A stretch of 38,554 bases of DNA from Solirubrobacterales bacterium (GCA_013821475.1 JACDGU010000005.1:1-38554); one strand, 5' to 3'; counted from the stretch's first letter, positions 1 through 8,462 are shown. Program-made: numbers and translations. Notes: generated by a model from the sequence alone, not told the origin.

Positions 1-225
1 CCCGGACACCGCGCCGGCGCCCGTGGTGGCCACGGTCGCCGCACTGGCGCTGGGCGCGGGCGGTGGCGGTGGCGAATGGGCGGCGCGGGCGGCGGAGACG
101 GAGGCGGAGCCGTCGTCGCCGAGCCCGGTGAGCGGCCAGTTCTTGAAGACCTGGGCCGAAACGAGCAGGACGAAGACTGCGATGGCGATCGCGATCAGCG
201 TCGCTCCCGACATCGCACTCACCAT
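1..225 (-). CDS. Membrane-anchored hypothetical protein, 3' end outside the window
   Basis: The reading frame is open from an ATG at 225 to the first base of the window (75 codons) and is absent from the ORF track because its stop lies outside. The N-terminus has a hydrophobic segment (ATLIAIAIAVFVLLVSAQVF, about residues 8-27) followed by Ser/Ala/Pro/Gly-rich low-complexity sequence, which is the look of a signal-anchored extracytoplasmic protein. No SD stands out before the first ATG; a second ATG at 213 follows GGTGAG and may be the true start. It lies directly downstream of the broken M23 gene on the same strand. Function unknown. High GC makes spurious frames common, so confidence is moderate. 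Confidence 0.5.
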   Translation of the reverse strand, partial: MVSAMSGATLIAIAIAVFVLLVSAQVFKNWPLTGLGDDGSASVSAARAAHSPPPPPAPSASAATVATTGAGAVSG

Positions 226-256
226 GTAAGTGCGAGCTTGACGGACCATCCGATTG

Positions 257-1173
257 CTAAAGGTATCCCATTGGGTCGGTGACCTCACCATTTATACGAA
301 CCTCGAAATGAAGGTGAGGTCCGAGGCAGTAGCCGGTGCACCCGGTGTAACCGATGATCTCGCCCTGGTCGACCGACTGCCCGGGCCGAGACCGCGAAGG
401 AGCTCTGGTGGGCGTAACAGGTGGAGAGCCCGCCGCCGTGATCGATGCAGGTGTAGTTGCCGTAGCCGCCGGCGCGGGGCGAAGCCGGAGGCGAGCTGAG
501 CGGCGATCTTGCCCTGGATCGCCGCCACCGAGCCGTCTAGCTCACCTTCGCGTTCGCCGATCTCGGCCAGCGCCGCAACCCGCTGAGCACGGGCGGCCAA
601 GAGCCGGCGCTGGCGATCCTTCAACGCGGTGCGGGAATCGGCGAGCTGACGCTCTTCGGAGGCGATCGCGCCGCGAGCGCTCTCGATCGTGTTCTTGGCG
701 GCGCGCCGGCGGGCGACGATCCGGTCGGCCTCGTCCCGCGGTTCGGTGACCCGGCTCACGATCGCCTCGTCCATCCCCTGCAGCCGGTCGAGGTATTCGG
801 CGCGGGCGGAGATCTCGCCGATGTCGGCCGAGCCGACGACCACCCCGATCAGGTCCGGGCTGCCGCTCTTATACATCGCGACCAGCCGCCGGCGCAGCGC
901 CGCGACGGCCCATCCGAGGTGGGCGCGGACGCGGTCGAGCCTGCCCTTGGCGATGTCGAGGAAGGAGACCGGCCGGCCGAGCTGCCCCTGCTTGGCGACG
1001 AGCCGATCGCGGACCGCGGCCTCGCGGCTGCGGATCCCTGCGACCGCACCGGTCAGGCGTACGATCCTGTCGCCGAACTCGGTGATCAGGAGCAGCGCGC
1101 AGATCGAGGCGGCGAAGGCGCCCAGCGCGGTCGCGACGAGGCGGTTGCAGAACATCGTTCCGAGGCCTGTCAA
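257..1173 (-). pseudogene. Broken M23-family murein hydrolase (coiled coil plus partial peptidase domain)
   Basis: The N-terminal part (about 210 residues: TM or signal segment near residues 12-31, then long Arg/Glu/Ala-rich coiled coil with AMYKSGSPDLIGVVVGS) resembles the coiled-coil half of PcsB/EnvC-type cell-wall hydrolases. The peptidase half is visible but split. GGYGNYTCIDHGGGLSTCYA is in a different frame from the coiled coil (shift near 470-480), and SVDQGEIIGYTGCTGYCLGP followed by HLHFEVRINGEVTDPMGYL to a TAG at 257 is in yet another frame (shift near 386-392; removing one G restores AVSPGQSV). The first half of the M23 domain, with the family's first zinc ligands (HxxxD-type GIDI region), is missing between ASGFAP and AGGYG. 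The predicted 293-aa ORF (292-1173) ends in a meaningless Arg-rich tail. Either a real pseudogene or, less likely because sequence is also missing, assembly errors. Confidence 0.78.
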
Positions 1174-1225
1174 AGCCGATTTCCCGTCTGCCGGCTGCGC
1201 GCGGGGTGCAACCGCACTTGCTGGC

Positions 1226-2170
1226 TCAGGCGCCGCTGGGAACGTTCTCGACGTGCAGCAGACCCCCTTCGGCCTCCTCCTCCATCTGCAGCGTCGTGTG
1301 CTCGATCCCGAACTCCTCGCCGAGGGTCAGCTCGAGCCGGCGGCGGATCAGGTCGCGATCGACGTCCTGGGCGACGACGACGTGGGCGGCGGCGGCGGTG
1401 AGCCCGGCGGTCACCGTCCAGACGTGCAGATCGTGAACCGAGCGGACACCGGGCTCGCGGCAGATCGTCGCCCCCATCGCTTCGACGTCGAGGTTGGCCG
1501 GCGCCGACTCCATCAGCACATCGAAGGGCTCCTTGATCAGCCGCCAGGAGGAGGCGAGGACGAGGCCCGAGATCAGCAGGCCGGCGATCGGGTCGACGAT
1601 CGCCGAGCCACCGGCGAGGACGAAGCCGCCGGCGAGGACGACGCCGAGCGAGCCGAGCGCATCGGCTGCGCTGTGGCGCAGCACGCCCTCGAGGTTGAGG
1701 TCCTCGCGCTGGCCGCGGGCGAGGACCAGCGTCGCCGCCAGGTTCCCGGCGAGCCCGAGGAGGCCGAGGGCGAGGACGCCTGCGCCGTCGATCCCGGGCG
1801 GGTCGGAGAGGCGACCGACAGCGGCGATCGCGATGCCGACGCTGACCACGACCAGAAGCAGGCCGTTGACCAGCGCCGCCAGCACCTCCGAGCGCTGGTA
1901 GCCGAACGTGCGGTTGCCCGCCGCCGGCATCGAGGCGAGCCGGGTGGCGATCAGGGCGAGGACGATCGAGCCGACGTCGGAGAGCAGGTGGCCGGCGTCG
2001 GCGAGCACCGCCAGCGAGCCGGTGAGGATGCCACCGACCGCCTCGGCGACGAGCAGGCCGACGTTGATCCCCAGTGCCACCCGCATCCGCCCGCGGCTGT
2101 CCTCGCGCCGCGCTTCCAGAGCGTGGGCACCGAAGCCGTGGCTATGGCCCGCGTGGTCGTGCGAGTGCAT
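1226..2170 (-). CDS. Cation diffusion facilitator (CDF) metal exporter, CzcD/ZitB-like
   Basis: CDF proteins exchange Zn2+, Co2+ or Cd2+ for protons at the cytoplasmic membrane. The 314-aa product begins with a His-rich stretch (MHSHDHAGHSHGFGAH), then six hydrophobic helices. The paired metal-site motifs HxxxD are visible in TM2 (ADAGHLLSD, about 58-65) and TM5 (RHSAADALGS). The C-terminal cytoplasmic domain (VRSVHDLHVWTVTAG) is the usual ferredoxin-like dimerisation domain. The ORF is open to 2302, but the extra 44 residues carry no family sequence and coincide with a long inverted repeat, so I place the start at the ATG opening the His-rich segment. SD is weak. Family is clear; metal specificity cannot be read. 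Confidence 0.92.
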   Translation of the reverse strand: MHSHDHAGHSHGFGAHALEARREDSRGRMRVALGINVGLLVAEAVGGILTGSLAVLADAGHLLSDVGSIVLALIATRLASMPAAGNRTFGYQRSEVLAALVNGLLLVVVSVGIAIAAVGRLSDPPGIDGAGVLALGLLGLAGNLAATLVLARGQREDLNLEGVLRHSAADALGSLGVVLAGGFVLAGGSAIVDPIAGLLISGLVLASSWRLIKEPFDVLMESAPANLDVEAMGATICREPGVRSVHDLHVWTVTAGLTAAAAHVVVAQDVDRDLIRRRLELTLGEEFGIEHTTLQMEEEAEGGLLHVENVPSGA

Positions 2171-2192
2171 GCCTGCGAGCTTAAGACCAGAG

Positions 2193-2300
2193 GGAGGGTC
2201 GGGTGCCCCTCCTCTTGCCTGACTGGCTGGATCGCTGGGAGTCGTCCGAGATCGCTTTTGGGCCAGCGGCACAAACGTTCGGAGGGGCACCCCGACCTCC
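2193..2300 (-). repeat. 108-bp inverted-repeat element or structured leader upstream of the CDF exporter
   Basis: Left arm 2193-2212 (GGAGGGTCGGGTGCCCCTCC) and right arm 2281-2300 (GGAGGGGCACCCCGACCTCC) are reverse complements apart from two single-base indels. The intervening 68 bases contain further weak complementarity (GGCTGG / CCAGC). The element ends 22 bases upstream of the exporter ATG, so if transcribed it would form a very stable stem in the 5' leader. No target-site duplication is obvious. It could be a metal-responsive leader, a terminator, or a small palindromic repeat. Confidence 0.6.
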
Positions 2301-2424
2301 ACCCGTCCCCAAATCCGGACAGAGAGATCGGACCGAGGTTGAGGTTTTCTGCGCTATCCGTGGAAAAGCTCAACCGCTTGGGCTCCGATTCGGGGTCTGA
2401 GTCCGGAAAAGCTTCCGTCCCTCA

Positions 2425-2446
2425 AGCTCCCCGGTCCCCGGGAGCT
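2425..2446 (-). terminator. Hairpin downstream of the acyl-CoA dehydrogenase gene
   Basis: The sequence AGCTCCCCGGTCCCCGGGAGCT forms a short GC stem. It lies about 110 bases after the stop of the minus-strand acyl-CoA dehydrogenase, in a 384-base gene-free stretch (2171-2554) that otherwise holds the 108-bp inverted repeat and the dispersed hairpin repeat. No T-run follows, so termination is a guess. Confidence 0.35.
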
Positions 2447-2480
2447 CTCGTTCCCCCGGAACCTTCGAGCGAGACGACGA

Positions 2481-2551
2481 GGGAATCGGGTGGGGCTCGC
2501 CAAGCCTCCCCGCTTTTCGCGCAGGTGCGTCCCACCCGATCCCCGCTCGCC
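2481..2551 (+). repeat. Dispersed hairpin repeat, copy A
   Basis: Arms ATCGGGTGGG (2485-2494) and CCCACCCGAT (2531-2540) are perfect 10-bp inverted repeats, extendable to about 14 bp with one mismatch (2481-2494 / 2531-2544). The segment 2498-2548 reappears in reverse orientation at 38504-38554 with 45 of 51 bases identical. It ends immediately next to the stop codon of the acyl-CoA dehydrogenase gene. This is the profile of a REP-like intergenic palindromic element. Confidence 0.75.
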
Positions 2552-2554
2552 TGC

Positions 2555-3829
2555 CTAAGCCGGAACCGGCTCCTTCGCCGCCTCTGACTGGGCCATCGCT
2601 TTCGCGGCGACCTCCGCTCCGTATTCGAAGCGCTCGGCGTATTCGCGCGCCTGCATCCGCGAGATGACCATCCGCTGAATCTCCGCGGTGCCCTCGAACA
2701 GCTGGTAGATCTTGGCGTCGCGGAACCACTTCTCGAGCGGGCACTCGGTGTTCCAGGCATAGGGGCCGACCAGGTCCATCAGCGTCGTCGTCGCCCACAT
2801 CGTCACGTCGCCGGCCTTGAGCTTCGACATCGAGCCCTGGCCACCGGTCATCGGCACGCCGTTGCGGCCCATCCAGGAGGCGCGCTGGACCAGCAACCGG
2901 GCCGATTCGATCTCGGTCGCGACGTCGGCCAGCGTCTGCTGGACGCGCTGCATTTTCAGCATCGGCACGCCGCCTTCGGAGCGGCTGTCGAGGTACTCGA
3001 GGGTCCACTCGTAGGCCGCCTGGGCGATGCCCAGGGCGGAGGCGCCGACGATCGGCCGGGTGATCTCGAAGGTCGCCAGCGCGTCGGCCGAGCGCGAGCG
3101 CTTGCCGGAGCGGGCGCGCTCGAGCTTGCGCTCCAGCTTCTCCTCGCCGCCGAGCAGGTTCTCGACCGGGACCCGGCATTCGTCGAGCACGACCTCGGCC
3201 GTGTGCGAAGCGCGGATCCCGAGCTTCGACTCCTTCTTGCCCTGGCTCAGGCCTAGGGTGTCCTTGCCGACCACGAACGAGGCCTGGCCGCCGGTGCCGA
3301 GCGCGGGGTCGACGGTGGCGACGACGACGTGGACATCGGCGATGCCGCCGTTGGTGATGAAGACCTTGGTCCCGTTGAGGACGAACTCGTCGCCATCACG
3401 CCTGGCCGTCGTCTTCAGGCTCTTGACGTCGGAGCCGGCCTGGGGCTCGGTCACCGCATAGGCGCCGAGCTTGATCTCGTCGCCGACGCCGAAGCACTCC
3501 GGGACCCAGTAGCCGATCTGCTCGGGGGTGCCGCTGGCGGCGATGCCGGCCGCGGCGAGGCCCGAGCCGGCGATCGCCAGAGCGGTGCCGGCGCAGCCCC
3601 AGTGCAGCTCCTCGGCGGCGATCACTCCCATCATGCCCTCGGAGTCGCCGGCCTGGCGCTGAAGCGCCTCGATCCCCTGGAATCCCTGGCGGCGCGCCTC
3701 CGCGACGACCTCCCAGGGCATGCTCTCCTCTTCGTCGTGCTTGCGCGCGGCGGGGCGGATCACCTCGCGGGCGAACTTGCGGCACTTCGCCTGAAACTCG
3801 CGCTGCTCCTCGTTGAGTTCGAAATTCAT
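2555..3829 (-). CDS. Acyl-CoA dehydrogenase
   Basis: FAD-dependent alpha,beta-dehydrogenation of an acyl-CoA, first step of beta-oxidation. The 424-aa protein shows the standard layout: helical N-terminal domain, FAD/substrate motif [12 protein letters not shown], beta-domain [13 protein letters not shown], and C-terminal helical domain with the catalytic base in FEGTAEIQR (Glu near 379). The region around [21 protein letters not shown] is a charged insertion not usual in short-chain enzymes, making the protein slightly longer than the 380-residue norm. SD GAGGAAGGAAT precedes the ATG. An 18-bp palindrome lies 30 bases upstream of the start, nearly identical to one at the thiolase locus. Chain-length specificity cannot be told from sequence. 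Confidence 0.95.
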   Translation of the reverse strand: MNFELNEEQREFQAKCRKFAREVIRPAARKHDEEESMPWEVVAEARRQGFQGIEALQRQAGDSEGMMGVIAAEELHWGCAGTALAIAGSGLAAAGIAASGTPEQIGYWVPECFGVGDEIKLGAYAVTEPQAGSDVKSLKTTARRDGDEFVLNGTKVFITNGGIADVHVVVATVDPALGTGGQASFVVGKDTLGLSQGKKESKLGIRASHTAEVVLDECRVPVENLLGGEEKLERKLERARSGKRSRSADALATFEITRPIVGASALGIAQAAYEWTLEYLDSRSEGGVPMLKMQRVQQTLADVATEIESARLLVQRASWMGRNGVPMTGGQGSMSKLKAGDVTMWATTTLMDLVGPYAWNTECPLEKWFRDAKIYQLFEGTAEIQRMVISRMQAREYAERFEYGAEVAAKAMAQSEAAKEPVPA

Positions 3830-3858
3830 GGATTCCTTCCTCGACCGTGGACCGATTG

Positions 3859-3876
3859 ACTGGTCAGTCAGCCAGT
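3859..3876. promoter_or_regulatory. Palindromic operator, acyl-CoA dehydrogenase copy
   Basis: ACTGGTCAGTCAGCCAGT lies between the acyl-CoA dehydrogenase start (3829, minus) and the CWB2-like gene start (3967, plus). It matches 16 of 18 bases of the site at 12626-12643. ACTGG...CCAGT arms and overall size suit a TetR-family repressor dimer; this is inference. Confidence 0.65.
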
Positions 3877-3966
3877 CCGCCCAACTGTACCCGACCGAAG
3901 CGGCGGAGTGTCCGACAGCCAGGGTGCGATCGCCGCCTCGACAGAGCCACGTGTAGCGTTCGGCCG

Positions 3967-5388
3967 GTGAGCCCTGAGCGACCGATCAACGCCGACGAGC
4001 GGGCACCCGAGCCCTCCGAGGCGCCCGCGGCGGCGAAGGCCCAGTCCGCCCCGCCGGCAGCGAAGTCGCCACCCGCGCCCCCGACGCCCGAACCAGCCAA
4101 AGCGAGGCTCGATGCGCCGGCGCCAAAGGCCTCGGCGCCCAGGCCGAGGAGAAATCGCGGGCGCCGGCCGATGCCGCTGACGCCGAAGCTGCTCGCCACC
4201 CTGGTCCTGATCGCGATCGCCTTCATCGTCGCCGCCGTGATCGGTGGCAGCGGCGGCTCCAAGCACGACACCGGGTCGAGCGCACCGGCACCGGCGCCGG
4301 CCCTCAGCGCCGACTCGGAAGAAGCCCCGGCCTCCCAGAGCGCCGAACAACTCGGCTACCCCTCCTTCGCGACCGACAACACGACCAGGATCGGCGGCTC
4401 CGACGCGGCGACGAACGCCGCCGCGGTGGCTCTCGCGGTCTTCCCCGGCACCGAACCGAGCCAGCGGCCGAAGGCGGTGACGCTCGTCTCGGAAGAAAAC
4501 TGGGCGGGGGCGGTCGCCGCCTCGGTGCTGATGGCCGAACCGGTCCGGGCGCCGCTGCTCGTGTCCAGTCCGGAGGGGGTGCCGGACGCGACGACCGAAG
4601 CCTTCGAAGCGCTGCAGCCCACCGGCTTCGACGGCGACCACGGCGTCGAAGCGTTCTCGCTCGGCGCGCTCGATGTCCCCGGCGAAGCGAGGACCCGCGA
4701 GCTCGGCGGCGGCGACGCGGCGGCACAGGCCGCGGAAATCGCCAAGCTGCGCGACCGCCTCTTCGACAAGCCGCCCGCACACGTCATCGTCGCCCCCAGC
4801 GCCGACCCGGGATTCGCGATCCCCGCCGCCGCCTGGGCCGCCCGCTCCGGCGACCCGGTCCTCTTCACCAACGCCGACGCCCTGCCGGCCGCGACCGTGG
4901 CAGCGCTGAAGCGCCACAACGAGCTCCCCGTTTACGTCCTCGGACCCCCCTCGGCCATCTCCGCCGGCGTCCTCGCCGAAATCGCCAAGGTCGACAAGCA
5001 CGTCAAGCGCGTCTCCGGCAAGGACCCGGTCGTCAACGCGATCGCCTTCGCCCGCTACGGCGACGGCGGCTTCGGCTGGAATATCAACGATCCCGGCCAC
5101 GGCTTCGTCCTTGCCGCCGCCGACTCGCCGATCGAGGCCGCAGTCGCCTCGCCGCTCTCGGCTTCCGGCACCTGGGGCCCGTTGCTGCTCACCGACAGCG
5201 CCACTAAGCTTCCAGCGAAGCTGGGCAACTACTTTCTCGACGTGAAGCCCGGCTACAGCACCGACCCGACCCGCGCCTTCTACAACCACGTGTGGGTGAT
5301 CGGCGACCAGGAGGCGATTGACGTGAATCAGCAGGCGGAAGTGAACGGGCTGGCGGAGCTGGCCAAGATCGGCGGGGCGCAACGGTGA
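3967..5388 (+). CDS. Membrane-anchored cell-wall-binding repeat 2 (CWB2)-like protein
   Basis: I choose the GTG at 3967 (473 aa). The ORF reaches back to 3847, but that would overlap the operator and adds no sensible residues. The first 70 residues are Pro/Ala-rich and basic, followed by one membrane helix (about 74-94, [20 protein letters not shown]), then an extracytoplasmic region. The latter shows repeated units typical of PF04122-type domains: [97 protein letters not shown]. Such domains bind anionic wall polymers in Firmicutes; here they sit on an N-terminal anchor. It overlaps the next gene by four bases, so it heads an operon. Confidence 0.82.
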   Translation: MSPERPINADERAPEPSEAPAAAKAQSAPPAAKSPPAPPTPEPAKARLDAPAPKASAPRPRRNRGRRPMPLTPKLLATLVLIAIAFIVAAVIGGSGGSKHDTGSSAPAPAPALSADSEEAPASQSAEQLGYPSFATDNTTRIGGSDAATNAAAVALAVFPGTEPSQRPKAVTLVSEENWAGAVAASVLMAEPVRAPLLVSSPEGVPDATTEAFEALQPTGFDGDHGVEAFSLGALDVPGEARTRELGGGDAAAQAAEIAKLRDRLFDKPPAHVIVAPSADPGFAIPAAAWAARSGDPVLFTNADALPAATVAALKRHNELPVYVLGPPSAISAGVLAEIAKVDKHVKRVSGKDPVVNAIAFARYGDGGFGWNINDPGHGFVLAAADSPIEAAVASPLSASGTWGPLLLTDSATKLPAKLGNYFLDVKPGYSTDPTRAFYNHVWVIGDQEAIDVNQQAEVNGLAELAKIGGAQR

Positions 5389-5633
5389 GCGAATCCGAGA
5401 CCCCGGCCCTGCTCGGCCACGAGCACGAGGTCACAGCCGAGGACATCCGCGCCCTCGCCGGCGCCTCCACCCCCCACTTCGCGCTGCAGGTCCGCAACCG
5501 GATCCGCCGCCTGATCGCGCCGCTGCCGGCGGAGCATCCGGCCCGGCTCGAAGGCGAACGCAAGATCGCCCGGCTCGAAGAGCTCGCCGACCACAGCGGC
5601 GATCCCCGGGGGACCTTGGGAATCAGCCATTGA
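5385..5633 (+). CDS. Small conserved-looking hypothetical protein in a translationally coupled trio
   Basis: 82 residues from a GTG overlapping the previous stop (GTGA). Its own stop overlaps the TTG of the next gene (TTGA), so it is coupled on both sides. Predicted largely helical, with LQVRNRIRRLIAPLPAEHPA and ERKIARLEELADH; no membrane segment or cysteine. I do not recognise a family. Tight overlaps argue it is real and made together with the CWB2-like protein and the hydrolase. Confidence 0.75.
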   Translation: MSESETPALLGHEHEVTAEDIRALAGASTPHFALQVRNRIRRLIAPLPAEHPARLEGERKIARLEELADHSGDPRGTLGISH

Positions 5634-6292
5634 AGTACCTCGCCCCGGGCGTCTGGCGGCTGGATGAGTTTCCGCGGCCGCTGATCAACGTCTATCTGGC
5701 CGAGGACGTCCTGATCGACGCCGGCCGGCGCTGGGACTCAGGCCGGATCCGCAAGCAGACGGCCGGCATCGGGCTCTCGATGGTGGCTCTGACCCACGTC
5801 CACCCCGATCATCAGGGCTGCGCCGCGACCGTCTGCGAGGAACGCGAGATCCCGCTGGCATGCCACGCGGCCGATGTCGACGCGATGGAGGGCAGGCGCC
5901 CGGTCGCGGCGACGTCGCATCCACTGGCGAAAAGCTTCGGGCGGCTCTGGCAGGGACCGCCGCACCAGGTCGACCGAGTCCTCGAGGAGGGCGACGAGGT
6001 GGCCGGATTTCGGGTCGTCCACGCCCCCGGCCACGCGCCGGGAGAGGTCATCTACTTCCGCGAGTCCGACCGGGTCGCGATCTGCGGGGACGTGATCAGG
6101 AACATCAGCTTCGTCACGGCGCTGAACAAGCTCGACGCGCCGCCCGCGAACCTGACCCCCGACCCGGCCGAGAACCGGCGCTCGATCCGCAAGCTCGCCG
6201 AGCTCGAGCCCTCCCTGATCCTCCCCGGCCACGGCCCCGCCGTGTCCGACATCGGCGCCTTTGACCGCTTCGTTGCGGCTCTGCCGGGTTAA
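5630..6292 (+). CDS. Metallo-beta-lactamase-fold hydrolase
   Basis: 220 residues starting at TTG. The metal-binding signature is complete: THVHPDHQG (HxHxDH, about residues 56-61), HAPGHAPGEVIYF, AICGDVI (bridging Asp) and LPGHGP (last His). This is the single-domain, glyoxalase II / hydroxyacyl-hydrolase-like branch; the substrate cannot be deduced. Start codon TTG overlaps the previous stop, so it is the third gene of a coupled operon. A hairpin follows its stop. Confidence 0.9.
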   Translation: MKYLAPGVWRLDEFPRPLINVYLAEDVLIDAGRRWDSGRIRKQTAGIGLSMVALTHVHPDHQGCAATVCEEREIPLACHAADVDAMEGRRPVAATSHPLAKSFGRLWQGPPHQVDRVLEEGDEVAGFRVVHAPGHAPGEVIYFRESDRVAICGDVIRNISFVTALNKLDAPPANLTPDPAENRRSIRKLAELEPSLILPGHGPAVSDIGAFDRFVAALPG

Positions 6293-6301
6293 GGGAGTGA
6301 G

Positions 6302-6319
6302 GTCGGGGGTATCCCCGAC
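6302..6319 (+). terminator. Hairpin between hydrolase and secreted-protein gene
   Basis: GTCGGGG-GTAT-CCCCGAC forms a perfect 7-bp stem ten bases after the hydrolase stop. No T-run follows, and the SD GGAAGGGAG of the next gene starts soon after, so it may be a terminator or attenuating/stabilising leader hairpin. Confidence 0.45.
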
Positions 6320-6345
6320 TCAGCCACAACCGGAAGGGAGTCCAG

Positions 6346-6870
6346 ATGCGCACACTCAAGAACCTGCGTCCGTCGCCTTCGATGGTCGTCTCGATCCTCG
6401 CCCTGGTCGTCGCCCTCGGCGGCACCGCCTACGCGGCGCAGTCGATCAACGGCGGCTCGATTCAGAAGCAGTCGATCGGTGCCGGCAAGCTCAAGCACAA
6501 GACGCTGACCGGGTACCAGATCAACACCAACAAGCTCGGCGTCATACCCACGGCGAAGCGCGCCACCGGCACCTACTGGGCGGTCGTCAACAACCCCGCC
6601 AGCCCGGGCAACGCGACCCTCGCCCGCGCCAGCGACCCGACCATCACCGCGGCCGAGGGCGGCGGCGCCGTCAACGTGATCTTCCCGGTCAACGTCACCG
6701 GCTGCGCCAACGTCGCCGCGCGCAACAACGCCAGCACGACGATCCCCAACTCGGGTTACGCGCAGACGAACATCTCGCCGGCCAACCCGAACGCGATCGA
6801 AGTCCACACCAGGGACAAAGCCGGCGCCAACGAAGACGCCGATTTCCAGCTGATCGTCGTCTGCCCGTAA
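6346..6870 (+). CDS. Secreted hypothetical protein with VALGGTAYAA-type signal peptide
   Basis: 174 residues with SD GGAAGGGAG. Basic N-terminus, hydrophobic core and cleavage region SILALVVALGGTAYAAQS (about residues 16-33) form a typical Sec signal peptide of a kind repeatedly seen in Thermoleophilia secreted proteins. The mature part has polar repeats (INGGSIQKQSIGAGKLKHKT) reminiscent of beta-structured surface proteins, then a domain with two cysteines (TGCANVAARNN, LIVVCP) that could form a disulfide. No enzymatic motif. Likely extracellular; function unknown. Confidence 0.82.
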   Translation: MRTLKNLRPSPSMVVSILALVVALGGTAYAAQSINGGSIQKQSIGAGKLKHKTLTGYQINTNKLGVIPTAKRATGTYWAVVNNPASPGNATLARASDPTITAAEGGGAVNVIFPVNVTGCANVAARNNASTTIPNSGYAQTNISPANPNAIEVHTRDKAGANEDADFQLIVVCP

Positions 6871-6880
6871 GATTCAAGCA

Positions 6881-7156
6881 ATGGCCGAGGAAGGAATCGA
6901 CACCACCGAGAACGCCCGCGAACTGGCGATCCAGCGCTTGAAGATGAAGCAGGACTTCAAGGGCATGGCCGCCGGTGGAGCCTTCGCGATCCTCGTCACG
7001 ATCGTGATCTGGGCGCTCTCGGGTGCCGGTTACTTCTGGCCCGTCTGGGTCATCCTCGGTGTCGCGGTGGGCGTCGTCGCCACCGGTTGGAAGGTCTACG
7101 GGCCGAGCAACCGGATCAGTGAGGGCGACGTCCAGCGCGAGATGCTCAAGCGCTGA
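6881..7156 (+). CDS. Small two-transmembrane-helix protein
   Basis: 91 residues, 10 bases downstream of the secreted-protein gene. A charged N-terminal helix (ENARELAIQRLKMKQDFKG) precedes two membrane helices (about 32-49 and 52-69) separated by a short turn (GAGYFWP), and a short polar C-terminus. The arrangement matches the 2TM domain family (PF13239), which in other proteins is attached to sensor kinases or stands alone; role unknown. Its 3' end overlaps the convergent ATL gene by 11 bases. Confidence 0.78.
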   Translation: MAEEGIDTTENARELAIQRLKMKQDFKGMAAGGAFAILVTIVIWALSGAGYFWPVWVILGVAVGVVATGWKVYGPSNRISEGDVQREMLKR

Positions 7157-7394
7157 GCCGGTCACTGCTCATCTCCACCCGCTCGCCGCGGAACGGAACC
7201 CCCTCGGCGACCAGCAGCTGCTTCTGCCGCGCGCCCTTGGCGAGCGAGCCGTCGGCGCGGACGACGCGCCACCAGGCGAGGTCGGGCTCGTCGGCGCCGA
7301 AGAGCACACTGCCGGCGAAGCGCGGGGCGCCGGGCGAGACTTCGCCGTAGGTCGCGACCGAGCCCGCCGGGATCGCCCGCACCCGGGCCAGCAC
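7146..7394 (-). CDS. Alkyltransferase-like / MGMT-fold DNA-binding protein
   Basis: 82 residues from a GTG. VRAIPAGSVATYGEVS is the N-terminal part of the Ada/MGMT DNA-binding domain, and AWWRVVRADGSLAKG is the active-site region. The PCHR of true O6-alkylguanine transferases is replaced by AWWR, so the acceptor cysteine is absent, as in ATL proteins that bind O6-alkylguanine and flag it for nucleotide excision repair. Short for the family (usually about 100), so the N-terminus may be trimmed; no better start is visible upstream before the LLM stop at 7424. Last gene of the acyl-CoA dehydrogenase operon, probably without functional link. Confidence 0.82.
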   Translation of the reverse strand: MLARVRAIPAGSVATYGEVSPGAPRFAGSVLFGADEPDLAWWRVVRADGSLAKGARQKQLLVAEGVPFRGERVEMSSDRLSA

Positions 7395-7423
7395 TTCGCC
7401 TTCGCGATCTGCGGGGGTCGCGA

Positions 7424-8455
7424 TCAGTTCGCGGTGGGGCCGAAGGCGTCGATGATCCGGCCCTGGTACTCGCTCAGCTCCTCGGCCGAGATGAAGTAGG
7501 TCGGCGGGGTGAGGAAGAGGCCGTCAGCGCGCTCGGCGGTCGCCTCGACCCGGGCCCGGACCTTGTCGAGCGGCCCGGCGGCGCAGTAGGTCTCGACCAT
7601 CTCGTCGCTGATCGCCGCCGGGACCGCGGCGAGGTCGCCGCGGCGGAAGGCGTCGCCGGCGGCGACGGCGTTGTCGGTGAAGCCGTGCATCTCCCAGAGC
7701 GGCGCGTAGGTCTTGACCGTCGCGTAGAAGGAGATTGTGCGCCGGGCCATCTCGATCGCCCGACCTTCGTCGTCGTCGATCGCGCAGCAGATGGTCGGCA
7801 GGTAGTCGAAGTCCCCACGCTCGCGGCCCGAGCGACTGAGGCCGGTCTCGAAGCCGTCAACGACGACCTCGTCGATCCACCGCAGGCTCTGGATCGGGTG
7901 ACCGATCAGCCCGTCGGCGACGTCGCCCGCCATCCGCGCCATCCCCGCCTGGACCGCGGCGGTGTAGATCGGCACCGCCTCGCGCGGCGCCTCGTGGGGC
8001 CGCGCCCAGCCCTTGATGTCGATGTCGTAGTACTCGCCTTGGTAGCGGATCGGCTCGCCGGCGCTGGCCTGGCGCATGATCAGTCGGGTCGCCTCGATCG
8101 CCTCGCGCAGGTGTGGCGCCGGTTTGCCGTAGTTGGCGTTGTGCCAGGTCTCGTTCAGCCGTTTGACCCCCGCCCCCATCCCGAAGCGGAAGCGCCCGCC
8201 GGACATCTCGTCGATGTCGAGTGCAGTGATCGCGTGGATGAAGGGGCTGCGGGTGAAGGCCCAGACGATCCCGGTGGCGACGTCGATCCGCTCGGTCTTC
8301 GCCGCCAGGTAGGAGGCCTGGGTGACGGCGCTGCGGAAGAGCTCCGGTGCCCAGACGCACTCGACGCCGGCGGCCTCGGCCCGCAGCGTCTCGGCCTCGA
8401 GGTCGGCAACCGAGTTGCCGATCGCGGCGACGGAGATGCGGTCGAGGGCGCCCAT
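7424..8455 (-). CDS. LLM-class F420-dependent oxidoreductase
   Basis: 343 residues with the bacterial luciferase TIM-barrel pattern: ECVWAPELFRSAVTQASYLAA, VATGIVWAFTRSPFIHA, LDIDEMSGGRFRFGMGAG, AVPIYTAAVQAGMARMAGDVAD. Actinobacterial members of this branch mostly use coenzyme F420, some FMN. It starts 7 bases after the stop of an acyl-CoA dehydrogenase subunit, so it is co-transcribed with a lipid or steroid-side-chain-like degradation pair. Substrate unknown. Confidence 0.9.
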   Translation of the reverse strand: MGALDRISVAAIGNSVADLEAETLRAEAAGVECVWAPELFRSAVTQASYLAAKTERIDVATGIVWAFTRSPFIHAITALDIDEMSGGRFRFGMGAGVKRLNETWHNANYGKPAPHLREAIEATRLIMRQASAGEPIRYQGEYYDIDIKGWARPHEAPREAVPIYTAAVQAGMARMAGDVADGLIGHPIQSLRWIDEVVVDGFETGLSRSGRERGDFDYLPTICCAIDDDEGRAIEMARRTISFYATVKTYAPLWEMHGFTDNAVAAGDAFRRGDLAAVPAAISDEMVETYCAAGPLDKVRARVEATAERADGLFLTPPTYFISAEELSEYQGRIIDAFGPTAN

Positions 8456-8462
8456 CGCCGGC

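Noticed and set aside
292-480. Arg-rich C-terminus of the 293-aa ORF as a nucleic-acid-binding tail
   Set aside because: It is out-of-frame M23 peptidase sequence, since the other two frames carry GGYGNYTCIDHG and GPHLHFEVRING.
2193-2300. Insertion sequence ends
   Set aside because: Terminal inverted repeats look IS-like, but there is no transposase, no target duplication and only 108 bases.
689-2587. 632-aa + strand ORF
   Set aside because: Crosses the M23 remnant and CDF gene in antisense and intergenic hairpins; no motif.
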